From Treponema sp. UBA1747 (GTDB taxonomy: Bacteria > Spirochaetota > Spirochaetia > Treponematales > Treponemataceae): a stretch of DNA of 64,000 bases. Shown here one piece after another: positions 1 to 7,617 of the stretch (positions within the stretch are counted from its first letter, which is position 1; every line of letters begins with the position of its first letter). The stretch is taken from the NCBI GenBank assembly GCA_002315375.1, contig DCHR01000006.1, positions 75,391 through 139,390 of the forward strand, given 5' to 3'. Below the pieces are notes generated by a model. The model was not told where the DNA came from. It did not search any database and saw only the letters and a program-made list of their open reading frames with translations. The position numbers were made by a program, and so were the translations under genes.

Positions 1-224
1 GCAAGATTCTGATATTTGCCCTGTCCCTGATTTGTAATGGCGTCTGCGGCTTCTTCGTAAGAAGCATTTTCAGAAACAAACCCCTGTGAAACTGCAGAAA
101 GGTAACAGGCCTGTCCTAAAGTGATTTCAGGGGATTCAAGGATGTCGGTAACAGCATCAGCTGACTGGGCATAAAGAGTGAAGCCAATAAACAGAGATGC
201 AATAAGAATGATAAATTTCTTCAT
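1..224 (-). CDS. Secreted hypothetical protein, N-terminal part only
   Basis: The ATG is at 224 on the minus strand and the frame runs open off the left edge, so only about 74 residues are visible. It begins with a signal peptide (MKK, then a hydrophobic run to about residue 18, Ala-Gln cleavage site near LYAQ). The mature part is small and polar, with a segment ITLGQACYLSAV followed by SYEEAADAI. I recall similar uncharacterised treponemal periplasmic proteins with a 'QAC-LSAVSQGFV' signature, but this rests on memory. No function can be assigned. It is divergent from nothing visible and sits 60 nt from the end of argC on the same strand. Confidence 0.6.
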   Translation of the reverse strand, partial: MKKFIILIASLFIGFTLYAQSADAVTDILESPEITLGQACYLSAVSQGFVSENASYEEAADAITNQGQGKYQNL

Positions 225-283
225 AATCTCTATATTATAGCCAAAAACACACTAATACAATGCTTTTCTTTAGAGGGAAAAAC

Positions 284-1219
284 TTATTTTCTGCTTAAAA
301 GAAGGTCCATACACTGAACGGCAGCACCTGATGCGCCTTTTCCCAGGTTGTCGAAACGGGTTGTAATCATGATGCGGTCGTCATTTCCGTAAACAAAAAC
401 CTGCATTTCATTTGTGTTTGCAAGGGTATTTGCAGGAATAAACTGTTCCGAAAGAGTTCCTTCACCCATAAAACCGCAGACATGAACATTTTTTGTTTTA
501 TCATCAGTGGCGTAATGGTCGCGGAACATTTGCCATACTTCTTTTGCAGTTACTTTTTTGCTTAAAAGACGTGCATGAAGTCCTACAGTTACTGTCATTC
601 CCTGGAAATAGTCGCAGACATATGGATTGAAAACAGGTTCATAGTCCAGCCCTGAGATGATTTTGATTTCAGGCAGGTGTTTGTGGGCCTGTGTGAGGGC
701 ATAGAGACGAGGTGAATCCAGTTCCGGATTACGGGCAGGGTCTTCATACTGGGCAATGGCTTTTTTCCCGGCTCCTGAATATCCGGAAACTGCATGAATA
801 ACTACAGGATAATCTTTTGGCAGAATTCCTGATTTTACCAGAGGGTAGAGAATTGCAATGGAACCGCTGGCGTAGCAGCCTGGAACGGCGATGCGTTTTG
901 AGTTCAGGATTTTATCTTCAAAGGATTTGTCCAGTTCCGGGAAACCGTAAGCCCAGTCAGGATTTGTTCTGTGGGCTGTAGAAGCGTCAATAATAACTGT
1001 ATCAGGATTTGTGCAGAGTTCTGCAGATTCAATTGCGGCGGCATCGGGCAGACAAAGGAAAGTAATGTCAGATGCATTGATGAGTTTCTGTTTTTCGGCA
1101 GGATCCTTGCGTTTGTCTTCATCTATAGTAAGGATTTCGATGTCATTTCTGCCTTCGAAACGTTCATAAATCTTGAGGCCTGTTGTGCCTTCTTTTCCGT
1201 CAATAAAAATCTTTGTCAT
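284..1219 (-). CDS. argC: N-acetyl-gamma-glutamyl-phosphate reductase, short (type 2) form
   Basis: NADPH-dependent reduction of N-acetyl-glutamyl phosphate to the semialdehyde, third step of arginine synthesis in the cytoplasm. The N-terminal nucleotide-binding motif DGKEGTTG lies at residues 8-15, the catalytic cysteine motif VPGCYASG has Cys115, and HAVSGYSGAGKK follows near 142-153. At 311 aa it matches the short type 2 family rather than the ~345-aa type 1 enzymes. No other arg gene is adjacent, so it is probably monocistronic. The ATG lies 8 nt after a TATAAT with no Shine-Dalgarno, so translation may be leaderless. Confidence 0.93.
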   Translation of the reverse strand: MTKIFIDGKEGTTGLKIYERFEGRNDIEILTIDEDKRKDPAEKQKLINASDITFLCLPDAAAIESAELCTNPDTVIIDASTAHRTNPDWAYGFPELDKSFEDKILNSKRIAVPGCYASGSIAILYPLVKSGILPKDYPVVIHAVSGYSGAGKKAIAQYEDPARNPELDSPRLYALTQAHKHLPEIKIISGLDYEPVFNPYVCDYFQGMTVTVGLHARLLSKKVTAKEVWQMFRDHYATDDKTKNVHVCGFMGEGTLSEQFIPANTLANTNEMQVFVYGNDDRIMITTRFDNLGKGASGAAVQCMDLLLSRK

Positions 1220-1227
1220 AATGGAAG

Positions 1228-1233
1228 ATTATA
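1228..1233 (-). promoter_or_regulatory. -10 box of argC
   Basis: On the minus strand a perfect TATAAT lies 8 nt before the argC ATG (1219). A clear -35 box is not visible; the best match at 17-nt spacing is only about half of the consensus. The position predicts a transcript start at or within a base or two of the start codon. Confidence 0.4.
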
Positions 1234-1269
1234 GTGTGAAAGCGGGAGAGAGAAAAGGGAGTGGGAGAG

Positions 1270-1626
1270 TTATAATCTTCGGTTAATTTGAGTAATTAAG
1301 GATTGTATCATTTTTGATAATTCAATAGTGTTGTTTATAAGATTGGTGGATTGTTCCTGGCTTATTTTATTTAGTTTGCGGGCCAGATAAAGCATGGAAC
1401 GAACTTCACTGCATGAGCCTTTTGCGATGTATAGAAATGCTCGAAACTGCTTTCCGCCAAAGCGGTCATATCCTTCGGCAATGTTGTTTGAGACTGAAAC
1501 AGCGGCCCTTTGGATTTGATCAATAAATCCCCAGTCTTTTGAGTTTTCAAAAGTCTTATAAATTGCCACGCCAAGATCAATTGCCTTTTGCCAGATTAAT
1601 AGGTCTTCAAAACTTTCTATTCGCAT
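1270..1626 (-). CDS. Four-helix bundle protein, S23/IVP family
   Basis: A 118-aa all-helical protein of the 23S rRNA intervening-sequence protein family. The signatures are ESFEDLLIWQKAIDLGVAIY at the start, RAAVSVSNNIAEGYDR in the middle and FLYIAKGSCSEVRSMLYLA towards the end. Family members were first seen inside intervening sequences of 23S rRNA genes but are widespread as stand-alone genes; their biochemical role is not established. I start at the internal ATG at 1626 (MRIESF) because GAGGG sits 6 nt upstream; a second ATG 12 nt earlier is in frame but has no ribosome site. There is no rRNA near it here. Confidence 0.85.
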   Translation of the reverse strand: MRIESFEDLLIWQKAIDLGVAIYKTFENSKDWGFIDQIQRAAVSVSNNIAEGYDRFGGKQFRAFLYIAKGSCSEVRSMLYLARKLNKISQEQSTNLINNTIELSKMIQSLITQINRRL

Positions 1627-1714
1627 ATTTTCCCTCATTACTATGTATATAGATTTTTTTGAAGATTTTTTGCAAATAGAAAGTTTTATTCTTGCTTTCT
1701 TAAATTCTCTCCCT

Positions 1715-2968
1715 CTATTTTTCGCAGGCGTTGATTACACCCCAGAAGGCAGGTTTTGTCTTGTAGTTCGAGAACAGAAGAGGAGTAGCAGCACCACGCC
1801 ATGACTGTTCATCGATGATTCCCCAGAAGGTAATGCCGGTTACACCATGATTTGTGTCAGTTTTACGGTATTTCTGGTAGAGGGAGAAGTAGTAGTTGTA
1901 GGTTTTTTCCTGTGCTTCAGGGGAAGGTCTGTCAAAATTGTTTCCGCCTTTCCATGAACCGGTAATATCAAGTTCTGTGATCTGAACATCGAGTCCCTTT
2001 GCGATGAAGTCGCGGATACAGTTTTCGTATTCGCTGAGTGAAGGCCAGCTTACCTGGTTGTGGCTCTGCATACCTGCAATGTCGATGCGGGTTGGAAGTT
2101 CAGCGTCGTTACGGGCAGCAAGGATTGAATCCAGAAGCTTCAGGTATCCCTGGTGTTTTTCCCCCTGGAATTCATTGTAATCGTTGTATGCCAGAAGAAC
2201 ATCCTTCGGGGCATATTTGTTTGCATAGCGGAAAGCATTGATAATGTAGTCGCCGTTCTGGAATATTCTGAACCATGAAGAAGTTCCGCCGTCACGGAGA
2301 TAGTTTACAGAGTTTGCACTGTCAGAAAGGGCTTCGTTTACTACATCCCATGCATAGATAATGCGTTTCCCGTCGTTATAGGTGTTTTCCCATTCCTGAA
2401 CGTGCTGGAGAACTGATTTAATGTACCATTCCTGGCGGGCTTCCATTTCTTCTGCACTTACCAGGTTTCCTGAAGGAGAGAAGTTTTCATTGAAGAAAGC
2501 TCTTGGTGTCTGGGAATGCCATACCAGAACATGTCCGCGCATCTGGATTCCCATTTCCTTACAGTCTTCAAAGGCGTAATCAACAGTCATGAAGTTGAGT
2601 TTGTGTGGCTTTGGAACGGAAATAGTAACACCTTTTGAAGAGGTGAAGGGTTCCATTGCTGCAGCCCCGATTCCGCCTGAAAAGTTTTTCATGATTCCGT
2701 CCGGTTTGAACTCGTTTTCCAGGGTAACGCTTGAAGCATGATGTTTAAGACCTTCTTTAATAGAAGATTTGCCCAAGTTCATGGCCGGTACCGCGAACCC
2801 GATGTGGTCAAAGATACCGGAATCTACATAGGCTTCCTTCAGGGAAGGTGCCTGAGTCCATACCATATCAACCGGTTTTACCGGTTCCTGTTTTTTGTCT
2901 GTGCCGCAGGACATGAAAAGTACAAGTGCGGCTGAAATGATTGTGCTGATAATTACTGTTTTTTTCAT
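1715..2968 (-). CDS. GH10 endo-1,4-beta-xylanase lipoprotein
   Basis: Predicted to cleave internal beta-1,4 bonds of xylan. A signal peptide with a lipobox (ALVLFMSC, Cys21) indicates a membrane-anchored lipoprotein. The GH10 catalytic domain fills residues ~35-415. The general acid/base lies in WDVVNEAL (Glu212) and the nucleophile in ITELDITG (Glu332); the family motif RGHVLVWHSQTP is at ~144-155. At 417 aa it is a single-domain enzyme. The start overlaps the stop of the upstream xylanase gene by ATGA, so the two are co-transcribed and probably translationally coupled; the pair looks like a tandem duplication. Confidence 0.95.
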   Translation of the reverse strand: MKKTVIISTIISAALVLFMSCGTDKKQEPVKPVDMVWTQAPSLKEAYVDSGIFDHIGFAVPAMNLGKSSIKEGLKHHASSVTLENEFKPDGIMKNFSGGIGAAAMEPFTSSKGVTISVPKPHKLNFMTVDYAFEDCKEMGIQMRGHVLVWHSQTPRAFFNENFSPSGNLVSAEEMEARQEWYIKSVLQHVQEWENTYNDGKRIIYAWDVVNEALSDSANSVNYLRDGGTSSWFRIFQNGDYIINAFRYANKYAPKDVLLAYNDYNEFQGEKHQGYLKLLDSILAARNDAELPTRIDIAGMQSHNQVSWPSLSEYENCIRDFIAKGLDVQITELDITGSWKGGNNFDRPSPEAQEKTYNYYFSLYQKYRKTDTNHGVTGITFWGIIDEQSWRGAATPLLFSNYKTKPAFWGVINACEK

Positions 2969-4656
2969 TTTACTGTTTCAATTACTCCATAATAAGCATC
3001 TTTTACATAGTATTTTCCGCTGATCTTTCTGAAAAGAAGAGGTTTTCCGGAAGAATGCCATGAGTCTTCGTCATTAATCCCCCAGAAGGTAACGCCGGTA
3101 ACACCGTGGGCTTTTCCTTCTGTTTTTGCATAGTTAAGGTAAATATTGAAATATGATTTGTAGGTTGATTTCTGTTCTCTTGCAGTTGGTGCGTTAAAAG
3201 TCTGGTAAGAGCTGTCTTTGGCAGATCCAGTAACATCAAGTTCTGTGACCTGTACATCAAGGCCTTTATCAATGAAGGACTTGATTGCTCTTTCATAGTC
3301 AGATACAGACGGGTATCCAGGCTGGTTATGGCTCTGCATGCCTGCAATATCAATGCGGGTAGGGAGTGCTGCATCTTTTTCATGAGCCTGAATTTCATCG
3401 ATTATTTTAAGGTAACCATAGTATTTGTTTCCTGAGGCTTCGTTGTAGTCGTTGTAAGCCAGAAGAACGTCAGCTGGGGCGTATTTGTTTGCAAAGCGGA
3501 AGGCATTGATGATGAATTCGTAGTTTTCTTTGCCGTAAACCTTGGCCCAGTTTGAGTTGTCAGGGGAACGGAGATAGGCTCCGCTTGAAGCACCGTCAGA
3601 AAGGGCTTCGTTTACAACGTCCCAGGTATAAATAAGGTGTTCGCCTTCAGGCATGTTCTCTGCTTCCCATGCAGCTACATGTTCCAGAACGGTTTTGATG
3701 TACCATTCCTGGCGGGCGGTCATGGTGTCTTTGTCAACAAAACTGCTGCTTTCGTTGTAGTTTTCGCAGAAGAAAGCTTTCGGAGTCTGTGAATACCATA
3801 CCAGAACGTGACCGCGCATCTTGATTCCCAGTTCCTTGCATTTTGCCATAAGCTGGTCTGCTCTGGTAAAACCGCTGAGGGTAGCAGGGACATCGATTGT
3901 AAGTCCGTTTGATGCTGTAAATTTTGCTTTTTTACCGGTTGTTGAGTTCAAAGACCAGTTGAAAAGGAAATCAGGTTTGAATTCATTTCCCATGGTGGTT
4001 GAAGTGGCGTGATATGCGAGCCCCTTCTGTTTTTCAGAATCTCTCATAAGTTCACTTTCTGTAACAGCAAGCCCGATATGTTCAATGCCTGTGTTTTTGA
4101 AGGCTTCTTTAAGGGAAATTGCGTTTAGCCAGTAATCTTCTTCTTTGAGACCTACCGGAACGCGGTCCATATAGTCGATTTTAAGACTGAAGTTTTTGAT
4201 ATGGATTGTGAAGTTTGCATTGTTGAAAGTTTTACTTGCCGGTTCATTGTAGTTTGAAAGATAAAAAATGGCATTGCTTGCCAGGTTTACTTTTTCGCTG
4301 CCTGTTACAGTTTTGTATTCAGTTTCATTTGTCTTGAAATCACAGGTTGCGATTTTAGGATAGGCTCCGCCGTTGTTTACCTGCCACATAAGGTAACCTT
4401 CATCAACTGCGTTTTCTATGAGCATGTCGCATGAAAAAGTGAATGTGACTTCCTGCCCGTAAAGTTTTTCGTCAAGGCTTTGGGTCCAGAAGAACCAGTC
4501 ACCACCATTACCATTTATGACAAAATCATCCTGAGTGATGGTCATTGAGGCCGGAACGTCCTCGTAGGAGAATTCATCTTCGTCTGGCTGGCCCGGACAT
4601 GCTGTGAAGAGCATTGCCGCAAGCAGCAGGATGAAAAGTGTGAGAAATTTTTTCAT
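2965..4656 (-). CDS. GH10 xylanase lipoprotein with N-terminal CBM-like domain
   Basis: First gene of the xylanase pair, 563 aa. The start at 4656 gives MKKFLTLF plus a lipobox (LFTAC, Cys20) with AAGGAAAA upstream; the longer frame to 4857 runs into the gltX promoter region and is not credible. Residues ~35-165 form a beta-rich segment unlike GH10 (TITQDDFVINGNGG, later NFTIHIKNFSLKI), most likely a carbohydrate-binding beta-sandwich. Residues ~178-560 are GH10, with acid/base Glu350 in WDVVNEAL and nucleophile Glu472 in VTELDVTG. The CBM assignment is inference from position and composition. A LacI-type palindrome lies 48 nt upstream of the start. Confidence 0.92.
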   Translation of the reverse strand: MKKFLTLFILLLAAMLFTACPGQPDEDEFSYEDVPASMTITQDDFVINGNGGDWFFWTQSLDEKLYGQEVTFTFSCDMLIENAVDEGYLMWQVNNGGAYPKIATCDFKTNETEYKTVTGSEKVNLASNAIFYLSNYNEPASKTFNNANFTIHIKNFSLKIDYMDRVPVGLKEEDYWLNAISLKEAFKNTGIEHIGLAVTESELMRDSEKQKGLAYHATSTTMGNEFKPDFLFNWSLNSTTGKKAKFTASNGLTIDVPATLSGFTRADQLMAKCKELGIKMRGHVLVWYSQTPKAFFCENYNESSSFVDKDTMTARQEWYIKTVLEHVAAWEAENMPEGEHLIYTWDVVNEALSDGASSGAYLRSPDNSNWAKVYGKENYEFIINAFRFANKYAPADVLLAYNDYNEASGNKYYGYLKIIDEIQAHEKDAALPTRIDIAGMQSHNQPGYPSVSDYERAIKSFIDKGLDVQVTELDVTGSAKDSSYQTFNAPTAREQKSTYKSYFNIYLNYAKTEGKAHGVTGVTFWGINDEDSWHSSGKPLLFRKISGKYYVKDAYYGVIETVK

Positions 4657-4703
4657 TTGTTTTCCTTCTTTGTTTTTATTGTTTTCTACCATATATAATG
4701 AAG

Positions 4704-4722
4704 TATAAAAACGTTTTTTATA
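4704..4722. promoter_or_regulatory. LacI-type operator candidate
   Basis: TATAAAAACGTTTTTTATA is a near-perfect palindrome centred on CG (one extra T in the right arm; the inner 12 bp AAAAACGTTTTT are perfect). LacI/GalR-family operators characteristically have a central CG flanked by AAA/TTT. It lies between the divergent xylanase pair and gltX, 48-66 nt upstream of the xylanase start, which fits substrate control of the xylanase operon. The regulator is not in the window. Confidence 0.5.
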
Positions 4723-4885
4723 ATCAGAGATTTTTTGTATAAGGGTGAAAGAGTGCTGCCTGCTTCGCTTCCGCTGGTGTAGCTTCTGCATTGTTCCGCT
4801 GCCGTACGGGGCTCCCATATTCTCACAACTTGTTTTTTCTATTATAATGCTTTGCAATATCTTAATACTTTTGGGGGTACTTACT

Positions 4886-6463
4886 ATGGCAGAAAACGAA
4901 GTACGCGTACGTTACGCTCCGTCACCAACCGGTATGCAGCATATTGGTGGTGTTAGAACAGCACTTTTTAATTATCTTTATGCTCGTTCACAAGGCGGAA
5001 AATTTATCCTGCGTCTGGAAGATACAGACCGCACACGTTATGACGAAAAATATGTTCAGAACCTTTACGATACAATGAGCTGGCTCGGAATCGACTGGGA
5101 TGAAGGCGGTTCAAAAGGCGGTGAATATGGTCCTTATGTTCAGTCTGAACGTTTTGAACTTTACAAGAAATATGCTTACGAACTGGTAGAAAAGGGAGAA
5201 GCTTACTTTTGTTTCTGTGATGCTGAACGCCTGGACCGTATCCGCAAAATCCAGACAGAAAACAAGATGGCTCCTGGATACGACCGCAACTGTCGTCACC
5301 TTACAGAAGAAGAAGTAAAGGCAAACCTGGATGCAGGTAAACCATACGTAATCCGTCTCAAGGTTCCAATGGAAGGGGAAACAAAATTTGCTGACCACCT
5401 TCTGGGCGACATTGTATGGAAGAACGAAGATATTTCTCCGGATCCTGTTCTGCTTAAATCAGACGGATTCCCTACATATCACCTGGCAAACATCGTTGAT
5501 GACCACTTCATGAAAGTAAGCCACGTTATGCGTGCCCAGGAATGGATTCCTTCAACACCTCTCCACGTGCAGATGTACCGCTCATTCGGATGGGAACATC
5601 CTGAATTCTGTCACCTGCCAATGGTAAACGGTTCAGACGGAAAAAAACTTTCAAAACGTCACGGTTCAACATCTTTGAATGAATTCCGTGCCCGCGGTTA
5701 CCTGCCACAGGCAATCGTAAACTACGTAGCACTTCTGGGATGTTCATACATTGACGGACAGGATATGTATACTCTGGACGAACTGGCACAGAACTTCAAA
5801 CTGGAACACCTGAATAAGGCTCCTGCTGTTTTTGACTATAAAAAGCTTGAATGGTACAACGGAAACTATATCCGCCAGCTGTCTGCTGAAGAACTGTATA
5901 AATGGACTCTTCCATTCATTACAGGAACAGGGGATGCCACACTGGAAATCAACCCTGAAAATCCTCAGCCAAAACCAAAGGTAGGACCGGAATTCTCTGG
6001 TGTTGCTATTGGCGAAGACGGTGAACCATACTGTGTAGACGAAAGCATGGGACTTTCTAAGGCTGATGTTAAACAGCGCCTTATGGACCTGATGCCTCTG
6101 ATCCAGGAACGCCTTAAGTTCCTGTGTGATGCTGCAGAAATGGTACGCTTCATGTTCGTTCCACTTACAGTTCCACCTGTAGAAGAAATTGTTCCAAAAC
6201 GCATTGATGCTGCAAAAACTAAGGAAGTTCTGGAAAGTGCAAAGGAATTCGTAAAAATGATTCCTACAAGTGACCACGAAACAGCCGAAAACTTTGCAAA
6301 AGCTGAAAGTGAAAGACTTGGAATCAAACTCGGTGACTACATGATGCCAGTACGCATGGCAGTAACAGGAAGCCGCGTTTCTCCACCACTTATCGGTTCA
6401 ATTATGGCTCTTGGTGTTGAAGAAAGCCTTAAGAGAATTGATATGACTCTGGCTACACTGTAA
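4886..6463 (+). CDS. gltX: Glutamate-tRNA ligase
   Basis: Class I aminoacyl-tRNA synthetase that charges tRNA-Glu (or tRNA-Glu/Gln if an amidotransferase is present). The start at 4886 gives MAENEVRVRYAPSPTGMQHIGG, the classical N-terminal signature containing the HIGH-equivalent. The KMSKS-equivalent is in GSDGKKLSKRHGS (around residue 256). 525 aa is slightly longer than many GluRS; an insertion around residues 350-400 is rich in Pro/Glu/Asp. The open frame extends upstream to 4745, but that part overlaps the promoter and has no ribosome site. A TATAAT at 4843-4848 is the likely -10 and GGGGG precedes the start. Confidence 0.95.
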   Translation: MAENEVRVRYAPSPTGMQHIGGVRTALFNYLYARSQGGKFILRLEDTDRTRYDEKYVQNLYDTMSWLGIDWDEGGSKGGEYGPYVQSERFELYKKYAYELVEKGEAYFCFCDAERLDRIRKIQTENKMAPGYDRNCRHLTEEEVKANLDAGKPYVIRLKVPMEGETKFADHLLGDIVWKNEDISPDPVLLKSDGFPTYHLANIVDDHFMKVSHVMRAQEWIPSTPLHVQMYRSFGWEHPEFCHLPMVNGSDGKKLSKRHGSTSLNEFRARGYLPQAIVNYVALLGCSYIDGQDMYTLDELAQNFKLEHLNKAPAVFDYKKLEWYNGNYIRQLSAEELYKWTLPFITGTGDATLEINPENPQPKPKVGPEFSGVAIGEDGEPYCVDESMGLSKADVKQRLMDLMPLIQERLKFLCDAAEMVRFMFVPLTVPPVEEIVPKRIDAAKTKEVLESAKEFVKMIPTSDHETAENFAKAESERLGIKLGDYMMPVRMAVTGSRVSPPLIGSIMALGVEESLKRIDMTLATL

Positions 6464-6480
6464 TTAATACTTTATGGAAG

Positions 6481-6509
6481 AAAGCTGGTCTGTATGGGCC
6501 AGCTTTTTT
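6481..6509 (+). terminator. Rho-independent terminator of gltX
   Basis: Stem AAAGCTGG / CCAGCTTT with a 10-nt loop, followed by a T run, 17 nt after the gltX stop. Confidence 0.85.
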
Positions 6510-6551
6510 GTTTGAGCTATAGACATTGAAGCTCATTTCTGTTAGTATTTT

Positions 6552-6565
6552 CGATACGTGTATCG
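6552..6565. promoter_or_regulatory. 14-bp palindrome upstream of rplU
   Basis: CGATACGTGTATCG is a hairpin-type inverted repeat with 6-bp perfect arms around GT, about 150 nt before rplU in a 200-nt spacer without genes. It could be an operator or part of a structured ribosomal-protein leader. The rest of the spacer shows a TATAAA near 6636 but no convincing -35. Confidence 0.3.
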
Positions 6566-6717
6566 TGTCTTTGACGGACAAGCGTTTAATCCCCGTTTTA
6601 CGCCGGTTGCGTCGCACTTTCACCAGTCGGAAGAAGTATAAAAGATTATTGTTTTCCTGAATCTCTTCTTTTTGATGTGTTAAATTTTTTTAATTAAAAC
6701 TTAATAGAGGTATTTTC

Positions 6718-7029
6718 ATGTACGCAACTATTGAATTCAAAAGCAAGCAGTACAAAGCAGAAAAAGGTGCTGTTCTTACAGTAGACAAGCTTGATGCTGA
6801 AGTTGGATCAACAATCGACATTGATACAGTTCTTCTGGTTAGCGATGGCGACAAAGTAACAGTTGGAACACCATATGTTTCAGGTGCCAAAGTAACAGTA
6901 AAAGTAGGCGAAACTTTCAAAGACAAAAAAGTTCTCGTTCTCAAATACAAAGCAAAGAAAGACTATCACCGTGTTATCGGTCACAGACAGCAGTATACAA
7001 CAGTAACTGTTGAAGATATCAAATTCTAA
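6718..7029 (+). CDS. rplU: 50S ribosomal protein L21
   Basis: 103 aa, the usual length for L21, a large-subunit protein that contacts 23S rRNA. Typical features are MYATIEFKSKQYKAEKG at the N-terminus and the C-terminal motif KAKKDYHRVIGHRQ. AGAGG precedes the ATG. It is the first gene of the rplU-rpmA pair; the Prp-type protease gene that sits between them in Firmicutes is absent. Confidence 0.97.
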   Translation: MYATIEFKSKQYKAEKGAVLTVDKLDAEVGSTIDIDTVLLVSDGDKVTVGTPYVSGAKVTVKVGETFKDKKVLVLKYKAKKDYHRVIGHRQQYTTVTVEDIKF

Positions 7030-7040
7030 GGAGCTAGATC

Positions 7041-7298
7041 ATGGGAAGAACAAGAGGCGGTAGCGGTGCTAAAAACGGACGCGATTCTAATCCAAAGAAT
7101 CTGGGCGTAAAAAAATATGCTGGAGAATTTGTAACAGCTGGTTCAATTATCGTTAAACAGCGCGGTACAAAATTCTATCCTGGAAGCAACGTAATGAAAG
7201 CTGGTGATGACAGCCTGTTTGCTACAGCAGACGGAAACGTTGTTTACTCAGAAAGAAACAACCACAAAATCATTTCTGTAACTCCAGTTGCAGAATAA
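7041..7298 (+). CDS. rpmA: 50S ribosomal protein L27
   Basis: 85 aa. L27 reaches towards the peptidyl-transferase centre with its N-terminal arm. The arm here is MGRTRGGSGAKNGRDSNPKNLGVKK; no Firmicutes-style cleavable extension precedes it, consistent with the lack of a Prp protease gene. GTKFYPGSNVMKAGDDSLFA is typical of the globular part. AAGGAG lies 7 nt upstream and the gene is 11 nt from rplU. Confidence 0.97.
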   Translation: MGRTRGGSGAKNGRDSNPKNLGVKKYAGEFVTAGSIIVKQRGTKFYPGSNVMKAGDDSLFATADGNVVYSERNNHKIISVTPVAE

Positions 7299-7321
7299 GT
7301 TGTAAATACAGCAGTTTGATG

Positions 7322-7348
7322 AAGCCCGGTACAAAATGCCGGGCTTTT
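7322..7348 (+). terminator. Rho-independent terminator of rplU-rpmA
   Basis: Stem AAGCCCGG / CCGGGCTT with a 9-nt loop followed by TTTT, 23 nt after the rpmA stop. It separates the ribosomal pair from obg. Confidence 0.85.
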
Positions 7349-7362
7349 ATTTTTATTCGGGA

Positions 7363-7403
7363 ACATGGGGCAAGGAGCTTTGCGACGGGGGTCCCCATGG
7401 GAG
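7363..7403. repeat. 41-nt GC-rich intergenic repeat, copy A
   Basis: Identical over 41 nt to copy B at 7495-7535. It begins ACATGGGGCAAGG and ends GGTCCCCATGGGAG; CATGGGG (7364-7370) pairs with CCCCATG (7393-7399), and GCAA/TTGC form an inner stem. It lies directly after the rpmA terminator. Copy A lacks the long flanking arms of copy B. It is GC-rich in an AT-rich spacer, and no open frame is conserved. Confidence 0.85.
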
Positions 7404-7467
7404 ATTTGTTTTGTACATGTGAGCTTTAGAATAAAATATTTAAGAAAAGTGTTTTAATATCTGTGAT

Positions 7468-7563
7468 AAACAACGTGAGTTATGAAAATTGAGTACATGG
7501 GGCAAGGAGCTTTGCGACGGGGGTCCCCATGGGAGGCTCAATTTTCATAAACGTAAGTTGTTT
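7468..7563. repeat. Long hairpin element containing repeat copy B
   Basis: The 41-nt core (7495-7535) is enclosed by a perfect 13-bp inverted repeat, TATGAAAATTGAG (7481-7493) and CTCAATTTTCATA (7537-7549). After a short mismatched stretch the pairing resumes with AAACAAC (7468-7474) and GTTGTTT (7557-7563). The whole can fold into a ~96-nt stem-loop. It lies 54 nt before obg and could be transcribed as its leader, or it may be a non-autonomous mobile element. Confidence 0.75.
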
Positions 7564-7617
7564 GCCAGGTGAAATAAAACTGTTTTCTTAAACATTTTAA
7601 TATAAGGAGTGAACCTT

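Noticed and set aside
1270..1626. Possibility that the IVP protein marks a 23S rRNA intervening sequence
   Set aside because: No rRNA sequence flanks it; stand-alone copies are common.
4657..4857. N-terminal extension of the second xylanase to 4857
   Set aside because: A perfect lipoprotein signal begins at 4656 with a ribosome site; the extension runs into the gltX promoter region and palindrome.
4745..4885. N-terminal extension of GltX to 4745
   Set aside because: The extension encodes a Cys- and hydrophobic-rich peptide overlapping the GC-rich spacer and the TATAAT at 4843; the family start motif begins at 4886.
7299..7617. CRISPR array suggested by the two identical 41-nt repeats
   Set aside because: Only two copies, separated by a 91-nt spacer, with internal dyad and no cas genes; not an array.
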